A stretch of DNA of 5,641 bases. Origin: Candidatus Omnitrophota bacterium. Lineage in GTDB: Bacteria > Omnitrophota > Gorgyraeia > Gygaellales > UBA12090. The position numbers and the translations under genes are program-made. Below the pieces are notes generated by a model that saw nothing but the letters and a program-made list of their open reading frames with translations, did no database searches and was not told where the DNA came from. Shown here piece by piece: positions 1-5,577 of the stretch (positions are counted from its first letter, which is position 1; each line of letters opens with the position of its first letter). The stretch spans positions 1 through 5,641 of the forward strand of contig DOMD01000215.1 in NCBI GenBank assembly GCA_003510525.1. Reading direction: 5' to 3'.

Positions 1-621
1 GGGAAAAAGGTTATTTACGGGTGGCTGGGAATTACCATCCAGAATTTAGACGATACCTTAGCCGCTTATTTTGGTTTGGCCGATAAAAAAGGGGTTTTAG
101 TCTCTCAGGTTTTAGAGGACAGTCCGGCCAGTAAGGCGGGAATAAAGAATGGTGATATCATCCTAAAGCTTGACGGCAAAGAGACAAATAATGCCAACGC
201 GCTACTTAAAATAGTGGGAAACAGCGAACCGGGCGCCAGGATTAAACTGGATATGCTTAGAGATAAAAAGCCTTTATCTTTAACCGCGGTTATCGGCAGC
301 CGGCCTGAAAATATTGACGAGGCGGGTAAACCTGCCGTCCGCGAAACGTCATCAGATTATTGGAGAGGTATTAAAGTCGAGGCGATTACTCCGGATTCAG
401 CCGGTAAATCGCGCTTAGGCGGTTACGCGGGGGTAGCGGTTGTGGATGTTCAGCCGGATAGCCCGGCCGAAGAGGCGGGAATAGTCTCCGGAGATGTGAT
501 TCTGGAAATTAACCGGATTTATATTGATAGTATTACTGCCTACAAAAAGGTAATTCAGGCCGCCAAAGGCGATTGTTTGGCGCGCACTGTCCGGGGTTTC
601 TTCGTGATAAAGAGTGAATAG
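1..621 (+). CDS. htrA: HtrA/DegP-family serine protease, C-terminal part with two PDZ domains (5' end outside window)
   Basis: The reading frame is open from the first base, so the gene begins upstream; 206 residues are visible. The trypsin-like catalytic domain (His-Asp-Ser) is not in the window. Counting from base 1, PDZ1 covers about residues 8-100: WLGITIQNL, then GVLVSQVLEDSPASKAGI and GDIILKLDGKE, the usual carboxylate-binding loop and the strand/helix after it. PDZ2 runs from about residue 120 (YWRGIKVEAI) through GVAVVDVQPDSPAEEAGI and GDVILEIN to the last strand, RTVRGFFVIK. Two C-terminal PDZ domains are the DegP/DegQ (Do-like) arrangement. Such proteases normally act outside the cytoplasmic membrane, degrading or refolding damaged envelope proteins; the PDZ domains bind exposed C-termini and control oligomer assembly. 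The RGFFVIK ending resembles the Do subtype I associate with PVC-like and candidate phyla (recollection). The last 8 bases overlap recX. The family is clear; degP versus degQ cannot be decided. Confidence 0.9.
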   Translation, partial: GKKVIYGWLGITIQNLDDTLAAYFGLADKKGVLVSQVLEDSPASKAGIKNGDIILKLDGKETNNANALLKIVGNSEPGARIKLDMLRDKKPLSLTAVIGSRPENIDEAGKPAVRETSSDYWRGIKVEAITPDSAGKSRLGGYAGVAVVDVQPDSPAEEAGIVSGDVILEINRIYIDSITAYKKVIQAAKGDCLARTVRGFFVIKSE

Positions 622-1075
622 AGATTTGCCTGCCGGGCGCAATTATGTTTGGCGCCTGCTTAAGCTTAGATTACGCACTGAATTTGAGATTAGGGATAAG
701 CTTAAGTTTAAAAATTTTTCAGCCGCGCTTATTGATGAGCTCATAGCTTATTTTAAAGAGAAGGGCCATATCAATGATCGGAAATTCGCTAATTTCTGGA
801 TAGAAGGCCGCCTAAATAAACCTTTAGGTTTTAAGGCGATTGAACGGGAGCTTGAGTCCAAGGGGTTATCTATTGAGCTCGTTCAGGAGCTGATTAGCTT
901 AAAGAAAAAAGAGGTTGATGAGGTCAGTCTGGCGCGGGAATTAACCCAAAGGCAGTTTAACAAACTTAAAGAAAGAAAAGAGCCGGCTGAGAAAATCAAA
1001 CCCAAATTATACGGCTATCTCACCCGCCGCGGCTTTTCTCATGAAACCATAAGTGAAATAATAACTGAATTATGA
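614..1075 (+). CDS. recX: RecX, regulatory protein of RecA
   Basis: This encodes 153 residues, a normal RecX length. Family features in order: an N-terminal helix pair (VWRLLKLRLRTEFEIRDKL), the central GHINDRKFANFWIEGRLNKPLGFKAIERELESKG region (family pattern G-y-l-N-D-x-x-F-A ... R ... G ... I ... EL ... KG), and the C-terminal LYGYLTRRGFSHETI signature. These form the tandem three-helix repeats that lie in the groove of the RecA filament; known RecX proteins inhibit or tune RecA recombinase and coprotease activity in the cytoplasm. The start is the GTG at 614: an in-frame TAA at 608-610 rules out anything longer, and TTG at 626 is the only close alternative. The gene overlaps the protease by 8 bases and alaS by 4 (ATGA at 1072). 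No good Shine-Dalgarno is visible, so translational coupling to the protease gene is likely. recA, the common neighbour, is not in the window. Confidence 0.88.
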   Translation: MNRDLPAGRNYVWRLLKLRLRTEFEIRDKLKFKNFSAALIDELIAYFKEKGHINDRKFANFWIEGRLNKPLGFKAIERELESKGLSIELVQELISLKKKEVDEVSLARELTQRQFNKLKERKEPAEKIKPKLYGYLTRRGFSHETISEIITEL

Positions 1076-3687
1076 ATACCGATACCTTACGCAAAAAATA
1101 TCTTGATTTTTTCGCCAAAAGAGCGCATAAGGTTATACCTTCAGCTTCGCTTGTTCCTACGGATGATCCTACGGTGCTTTTTACCTCCGCGGGAATGGCT
1201 CAATTTAAGAATGAATTCATGGGGCAGGTTTCGGATTTTAACCGGGCAGTCAGCTGTCAGCGCTGTTTGAGGACCGATGACCTGGATAGGGTGGGGGTAA
1301 CCGCGTGTCATCATACCTTCTTTGAGATGCTGGGTAACTTTTCTTTTGGTTCTTATTTTAAGGAAGAGGCAATTCAATGGGCCTGGGAATTCTTGACTGA
1401 GGAGCTGAAACTTAAATCTGAAGTGCTCTGGGTTTCAGTGTATCAGGATGATGGGGAGGCCTATGCTATTTGGAGCAAAAAGGTCAATTTTCCTAAGGAG
1501 AGGATTGTCCGATTGGGCGCCAAAGACAATTTCTGGCCGGCTAATGCCATTGAAGATGGCCCCAATGGGCCGTGCGGCCCGTGCTCGGAGATTTTTTTCG
1601 ATTATGGGTTTGATGTCGGCTGTAAGAAGCCGGATTGCAAACCGGGCTGTTCCTGCGGCCGGTTTGTGGAGATTTGGAATTTGGTTTTTACCCAGTTTAA
1701 CCGGGTTTCTAAAGGAGTCTTAGAGCCGCTACCCAATAAGAACATAGATACCGGCATGGGTTTAGAGCGGATGGCCTCAGTCCTGCAGGGAGTCCAAAGC
1801 AATTTTGAAATCGACATCTTCAGGCCTATAATTAAAGCCATTTTAGACTATCGCCTATTGACTATTGACTATCGACTAATTAACGCCATCGCCGACCACG
1901 CCCGGGCAGTTGTTTTCGCTATTTACGATGGGGTAATTCCCTCTAATGAAGAAAGAGGCTATGTGGTTCGTAAGCTCATCCGTAAATCCGGGTTTCACGG
2001 ATATACCTTGGGAATAAAAGAGCCGTTTTTGTATAAGCTGACTCCGATTGTGGCGGATATTTTCTTTGGGGTTTACCCGGAGTTAAAGGCTAAAGCAAAG
2101 AATATTGCCGAGGTTATAAATACTGAGGAGAAGAATTTTATCTCGGTTTTAAAAGATGCCCCGAGGATTTTGAAAAGTGAATTTAAGGATAATTTATCCC
2201 GCTTGAGCACTGCCGGGCATACTGCCTTTAAGCTTTACGATACTTACGGCATACCTTTAGAAATCACCAAAGCCTGGGCGAAAGAAAATGGGTTTGAAAT
2301 TAATGAAGAAGAATTTAACCAGGATTTAGAAAAGCAGAAGGAGCGTTCCAAGAAATCCAGCAAAATTAGCCAGGGAATTTTCACCGGAAGCGCCTTGATT
2401 TCCAAATTGGAAGAAACTAAATTTTCAGGTTACCAAAAACTTTCTCTAAAAGAAGCCAGGATTTTAAAGATAATCAAGGCCGGTGAGGGGGTTCGGTCTG
2501 TTGGCGCGGGCGAGGCCTGCGAGATTGTTTTGGATAAAACCTCTTTTTACGCGGAGTCCGGAGGGCAGGTCGGTGATCAAGGCAGAATCATAAAAGGAAA
2601 CAGCGTCTTTGAGGTGGAGGATACCCGAAAAGAAGGAAAGGTATATTTGCACCGCGGCAGGTTGGCCGCGGGGAAACTAAAAAGCGCTGATTTGGTTAAT
2701 TGTCAGGTTGATTACTCCAGGCGAAAGGCAGTTGCCCGGGCCCATACCGCCACCCATCTTTTACAGGCATCGCTTCGGCAGGTTCTCGGTTCTCATATCC
2801 AGCAGGCCGGTTCTTTGGTTGAGCCTGATCGTTTGCGTTTTGACTTTATTCATTCCGATAAAATATCCGCGGAAAACCTGAAACGGGTTGAAGATTTAGT
2901 TCAGGAGAAAATTCTGGCCGGTCTGGAGATTTCGCTGCGACAGATGAGTCTGAAAATGGCAAAGAAATCAGGCGCTATCGCCTTATTTAACGAGAAATAT
3001 GAGGACAAGGTGCGCCTGGTGGATATTCAGGATTTTTCTAAAGAGCTTTGCGGCGGAACCCACCTGGATAATTCTTCCCAGGTCGGTTTATTTAAGATAA
3101 TTTCTGAAGGCTCTATCGCTAAGGGAGTGCGTAGAATAGAGGCCTCAACCGGCAAGGCCGCCTGGGAGGCCTATAGGCAGGCTCAGGAAATTATTGCTAA
3201 GCTTATAGATTTAACCCAATCTTCAGAGGATAAGGTTTTGGCCTTACTGGAGGATAAATTCAAAAAATTAGGGAATTTAGAAAAGGAGTTTTCCCGCTTA
3301 AGGCTGGAACTGTTTAAGCGCGACACCGCGGAATTGGCCGGTAAGTCTGAAGTCATTAAAGGCTCAAGTCTGATTTGCTCTCAGTATCAGGATGTGGACA
3401 TGGGCCTGTTGCGCCAGTTAAGTGATTTGATTAAATCCAGGGTCTCTTCTTATGCCCTTTGCCTGGGCTCATCAGAGGCTCAAAAGGCCTGGCTGACGGT
3501 CAGTGTATCCGCAGACTTGGTAGACAAAGGCCTGGACGCCGCGAAAATAATTAAAGAAGCTGCCATTCTAATTGAGGGTTCCGGAGGCGGCCGGGCGAAT
3601 ATGGCCCAGGCCGGAGGAAGCAACCCCGCGGGCCTGGATAAAGCCCTGGAAAAGTTCAAGGAAATCATTCGTCAAAAACTAATGTAA
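1072..3687 (+). CDS. alaS: Alanine--tRNA ligase (AlaRS)
   Basis: This class II synthetase attaches alanine to tRNA-Ala in the cytoplasm and hydrolyses mischarged Ser/Gly-tRNA-Ala. At 871 residues it is full length (E. coli about 876). The catalytic domain shows SLVPTDDPTVLFTSAGM, the HHTFFEMLGNFSFG motif, DGPNGPCGPCSEI, GMGLERMASVLQG and DGVIPSNEERGYVVRKLIRK. The editing domain has the zinc-type HTATH (H558, H562) and CGGTH (C660, H664) motifs, matching E. coli 564/568/666/670 in spacing. The C-Ala tail has the glycine-rich SGGGRANMAQAGG. Two local peculiarities: a four-cysteine cluster at C184, C189, C193 and C195 just before RFVEIWNLVF, and a 7-bp tandem repeat at 1846-1878 coding for residues 259-269 just before IADHARA. 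The ATG overlaps the recX stop (ATGA), and the gene ends with tandem TAA TAA. No Shine-Dalgarno precedes the start, so coupling to recX is inferred. Confidence 0.98.
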   Translation: MNTDTLRKKYLDFFAKRAHKVIPSASLVPTDDPTVLFTSAGMAQFKNEFMGQVSDFNRAVSCQRCLRTDDLDRVGVTACHHTFFEMLGNFSFGSYFKEEAIQWAWEFLTEELKLKSEVLWVSVYQDDGEAYAIWSKKVNFPKERIVRLGAKDNFWPANAIEDGPNGPCGPCSEIFFDYGFDVGCKKPDCKPGCSCGRFVEIWNLVFTQFNRVSKGVLEPLPNKNIDTGMGLERMASVLQGVQSNFEIDIFRPIIKAILDYRLLTIDYRLINAIADHARAVVFAIYDGVIPSNEERGYVVRKLIRKSGFHGYTLGIKEPFLYKLTPIVADIFFGVYPELKAKAKNIAEVINTEEKNFISVLKDAPRILKSEFKDNLSRLSTAGHTAFKLYDTYGIPLEITKAWAKENGFEINEEEFNQDLEKQKERSKKSSKISQGIFTGSALISKLEETKFSGYQKLSLKEARILKIIKAGEGVRSVGAGEACEIVLDKTSFYAESGGQVGDQGRIIKGNSVFEVEDTRKEGKVYLHRGRLAAGKLKSADLVNCQVDYSRRKAVARAHTATHLLQASLRQVLGSHIQQAGSLVEPDRLRFDFIHSDKISAENLKRVEDLVQEKILAGLEISLRQMSLKMAKKSGAIALFNEKYEDKVRLVDIQDFSKELCGGTHLDNSSQVGLFKIISEGSIAKGVRRIEASTGKAAWEAYRQAQEIIAKLIDLTQSSEDKVLALLEDKFKKLGNLEKEFSRLRLELFKRDTAELAGKSEVIKGSSLICSQYQDVDMGLLRQLSDLIKSRVSSYALCLGSSEAQKAWLTVSVSADLVDKGLDAAKIIKEAAILIEGSGGGRANMAQAGGSNPAGLDKALEKFKEIIRQKLM
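1846..1878 (+). repeat. Heptanucleotide tandem repeat inside alaS
   Basis: Successive 7-base units are GACTATC (1846), GCCTATT (1853), GACTATT (1860), GACTATC (1867) and a partial GACTA (1874), about 4.7 units. Three units equal 21 bases, so the array is read as a 7-residue peptide repeat, DYRLLTI followed by DYRLINA, at AlaRS residues 259-272. It lies between the FRPII helix and the IADHARA motif. In E. coli AlaRS this stretch is a variable connector of about the same length (19 residues against 18 here), so the repeat appears to replace a loop and not to lengthen the protein. The units are read directly from the sequence; the loop comparison rests on remembered E. coli sequence. Confidence 0.85.
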
Positions 3688-3691
3688 TAAT

Positions 3692-4912
3692 ATGAAGATC
3701 TTAAAATACGGTTCCCAAGAATTAGATAAGATTTATAACCGCTCATTCTGCCGCAAGCCTAAGGTTATTTCCCGGGTAGCCAGAATTATCGAAGATGTGC
3801 GTTTATACGGAGATGAAGCCTTGGTTCGCTATACTAAAAAATACGACAAGGTTAAGCTCTCGCCAAAGCAGATTCGCCTCAGCCAGGCGGAAATCAGCGG
3901 GGCCTATCAGAATATCAGCCCGGATTTCGTCTCCAGCCTTAAGCTGGTAATTGAGAATGTGTCTAACTTTTATAAAAGGCAGGCCAGGAAAGATTGGAAT
4001 ATTAAGAATAAAGACGGGGTATTTTTGGGTGAGCAGTTTAGCCCTATTGAATCCGTGGGTGTGTATGTCCCGGGAGGGCAGGCTCCGTTAGTCTCTACCG
4101 TGTATATGACGGTTTTACCGGCCAAGATTGCCGGGGTAAAAAGGATATCTTTAGCCACGCCTCCGGATAAAACCGGAAATATCAATCCTCATATCCTGGC
4201 GGCGGCTGACCTGCTTAAGGTGGATGAAATTTATAAGATCGGCGGGGCCCAGGCAATTTCCGCCTTGGCCTTGGGAACCAAGACGGTTGCCCGGGTAGAT
4301 AAAATTGTCGGACCCGGTAATATCTATGTTACCGAGGCCAAGCGCCAGCTTTACGGTTATGTGGATATTGATATGTTGGCCGGGCCTACGGAGTTGGTGG
4401 TGATTGCCAACCGCCACAGCCACAATTCTTATGTCAAGGCCGACCTTCTGGCTCAGGGTGAACATCGCGGCGGCTTGGCGGTTTTAATTACTACTTCTAA
4501 AGCCCAAGCTAAATATTTCAGGCAGGAGATAAATTCAGGTTACGCGGTTTTAGTTAAAAACCTTGAGCAGGCTATTGAGGTGGCCAACAGAATAGCCCCT
4601 GAACACCTGGAGATATTGATTAAAAATCCCCGTAAGATTGTGAAAAAAATAAAAAATGCCGGGGCGGTATTCTTAGGCCAGTATAGCCCGGTAGCTATCG
4701 GGGATTATATTGCCGGGCCCAGCCATGTCCTGCCTACCAGCGGTACGGCCAGGTTTTTTTCCGGGCTTTCTTTAGCGGATTTTGTTAAATCCAGCCATAT
4801 TATCAGCTATTCCAGAAAGGCCTTAGAGAGCGCGCGAGCTCCTTTAGAAAAAATAGCCGGTATCGAGGGATTGACCAAGCACCTGGAGTCAGTCCAGGCG
4901 AGGTTTGAATAA
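3692..4912 (+). CDS. hisD: Histidinol dehydrogenase
   Basis: HisD oxidises L-histidinol to L-histidine in two NAD-dependent steps, the end of histidine biosynthesis. Visible signatures: SVGVYVPGGQAPLVSTVYMTVLPAKIAGV, KIGGAQAISALALGT, KIVGPGNIYVTEAKR, DIDMLAGPTEL, LLAQGEH, APEHLE, GDYIAGPSHVLPT and EGLTKH. Expected zinc ligands Q255, H258, D338 and H397 and catalytic E304, H305 and E392 are all present (E. coli Q259, H262, D360, H419, E326, H327, E414). The offset from E. coli numbering changes from 4 to 22 between H258 and E304 and nowhere else between these residues, so about 18 residues are missing there, which accounts for the short total of 406 (usually about 425-435). ATG at 3692 gives a typical MKILKYGS start, four bases after the alaS stop; no Shine-Dalgarno is seen, so coupling to alaS is likely. 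Confidence 0.97.
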   Translation: MKILKYGSQELDKIYNRSFCRKPKVISRVARIIEDVRLYGDEALVRYTKKYDKVKLSPKQIRLSQAEISGAYQNISPDFVSSLKLVIENVSNFYKRQARKDWNIKNKDGVFLGEQFSPIESVGVYVPGGQAPLVSTVYMTVLPAKIAGVKRISLATPPDKTGNINPHILAAADLLKVDEIYKIGGAQAISALALGTKTVARVDKIVGPGNIYVTEAKRQLYGYVDIDMLAGPTELVVIANRHSHNSYVKADLLAQGEHRGGLAVLITTSKAQAKYFRQEINSGYAVLVKNLEQAIEVANRIAPEHLEILIKNPRKIVKKIKNAGAVFLGQYSPVAIGDYIAGPSHVLPTSGTARFFSGLSLADFVKSSHIISYSRKALESARAPLEKIAGIEGLTKHLESVQARFE

Positions 4913-4966
4913 ACCGCGAAAGCGCAAAATATGTTAGAAATAACGCGCACCGCAAAGACGCGAAAA
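4913..4966 (+). repeat. Degenerate intergenic repeat, two copies, between hisD and hisB
   Basis: Copy 1 is ACCGCGAAAGCGCAAAA (4913-4929) and copy 2 is ACCGCAAAGACGCGAAAA (4949-4966). The copies are identical apart from three single-base indels. They begin 36 bases apart, and copy 1 abuts the hisD stop codon. Between them lies a small imperfect hairpin, GTTA-GAAA-TAAC (4933-4944). CGCAAAG/ACGCGAAA-type repeats are common between genes in many environmental bacteria as I recall them, but I cannot search for other copies. No promoter or ribosome-binding site is evident in this gap. Confidence 0.65.
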
Positions 4967-4974
4967 TTTTCTTT

Positions 4975-5577
4975 ATGAATATGAATAGAAAAGCCGCGAT
5001 TGAGAGGAATACCACAGAAACTAGAATCAGCCTCCAGATAAATTTGGATGGCGGGGGCAGTTCTGTTGTCCGTACCCCGATAGGCTTCTTAAACCATATG
5101 CTTAATCTTTTCGCCAGGCACGGCTTGTTTGATTTAACGCTTAAGGCCCGGGGTGATGTGGATGTGGATATTCACCATACCAATGAAGATGTGGGAATAG
5201 TTTTGGGCTTAGCCATAAAAAAGGCCTTAGCTGATAAACAGGGTATTCGTCGTTTTGGTTTTGCCTCGGTGCCCATTGATGAGGCCCTGGTTGAGGTAAG
5301 CCTGGATTTGAGCGGCAGGCCGTATTTTCAGCTTTCAGCTTTCGGCTCTCAGCTTTCGGTTCTTAAGAAGGAAGGATACAGCCTGAATTATCTCAAACAA
5401 TTTTTACAGGCTTTGGTGAATACTGCCGGAATGACCCTGCATGTTGAGGTAATTTATGGCGAAGACTCGCACCATATCATTGAGGCGGTTTTCAAGGCCC
5501 TGGCCAGGGCTTTAAGGGAGGCAGTGAGCATTGACCCGCGGATAAAGGGAATATTGTCTACTAAGGGAAGTTTATGA
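4975..5577 (+). CDS. hisB: Imidazoleglycerol-phosphate dehydratase (monofunctional HisB)
   Basis: This enzyme dehydrates imidazole glycerol phosphate to imidazole acetol phosphate, the sixth step of histidine synthesis, as a Mn-dependent 24-mer in the cytoplasm. At 200 residues it matches the monofunctional type; the phosphatase domain of E. coli HisB is absent. Motifs in order: RKAAIERNTTETRISLQINLDG, FLNHML (H41), FARHGLFDL, HHTNEDVGI (H66, H67, E70), GRPYF, TLHVEVIYGEDSHHIIEAVFKALARALREA (H156, H166, H167, E170). All expected metal-binding His/Glu positions are present. N40 occupies the usual Asp position of FLDHML. Residues 119-132 come from a 7-bp tandem repeat. ATG at 4975 is chosen; ATG at 4981 (MNRKAAI) is equally plausible by homology. 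No Shine-Dalgarno precedes either, and a 62-base repeat-filled gap separates the gene from hisD. The stop overlaps hisH. Confidence 0.96.
   Translation: MNMNRKAAIERNTTETRISLQINLDGGGSSVVRTPIGFLNHMLNLFARHGLFDLTLKARGDVDVDIHHTNEDVGIVLGLAIKKALADKQGIRRFGFASVPIDEALVEVSLDLSGRPYFQLSAFGSQLSVLKKEGYSLNYLKQFLQALVNTAGMTLHVEVIYGEDSHHIIEAVFKALARALREAVSIDPRIKGILSTKGSL
5324..5365 (+). repeat. Heptanucleotide tandem repeat inside hisB
   Basis: Successive 7-base units are a degenerate ATTTTCA (5324), GCTTTCA (5331), GCTTTCG (5338), GCTCTCA (5345), GCTTTCG (5352) and a degraded GTTCTTA (5359). The four central units (5331-5358) are nearly identical. The array is read as an imperfect 7-residue repeat, QLSAFGS then QLSVLKK, at HisB residues 119-132. 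It directly follows the conserved GRPYF, where family members usually have a strand such as VFNVEF and then a variable loop. The reading frame is kept and the conserved segments on both sides are intact. The unit sequence differs from the alaS array, but the 7-base period is the same. Confidence 0.85.
5563..5570 (+). promoter_or_regulatory. Possible Shine-Dalgarno of hisH
   Basis: AAGGGAAG lies three bases before the hisH ATG, with the GGGA core ending five bases upstream of it, inside the last codons of hisB. It is the only reasonably purine-rich, SD-like stretch before any start in this window. It may only reflect codon use at the hisB end. Confidence 0.4.

Noticed and set aside
1141..1377. 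Minus-strand open frame opposite alaS (also 1602-1841, 2464-2652 and 3480-3668)
   Set aside because: Each lies fully inside the well-supported alaS gene, has no recognisable domain and reads as a shadow of its codon pattern.
1846..1878. CRISPR-like array
   Set aside because: The units are contiguous 7-mers without spacers, inside a coding frame.
4151..4465. Minus-strand 104-codon open frame opposite hisD (also 3970-4185)
   Set aside because: It is antisense to conserved HisD motifs, including GPGNIYVTEAKR, and its translation matches no family I recognise.
4469..4600. Frameshift or pseudogene explanation for short HisD
   Set aside because: The frame is continuous, and the flanking motifs and all active-site residues are intact, so a clean in-frame length difference fits better.
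4933..4944. GTTA-GAAA-TAAC hairpin as a terminator after hisD
   Set aside because: The stem has only four pairs (five with a U-G pair) and is AT-rich with no following T-run. A GAAA tetraloop alone is not enough, and hisB follows directly.
4962..4971. Perfect palindrome GAAAATTTTC just before hisB as an operator
   Set aside because: It is short, AT-rich and has no second site or adjacent promoter, so it is easily explained by chance within the repeat flank.
5152..5175. Short GATGTG-GATGTG-GATATT run in hisB
   Set aside because: It encodes the DVDVDIHH stretch leading into the conserved HHTNED motif; the pattern is short and protein-driven, unlike the two heptamer arrays.
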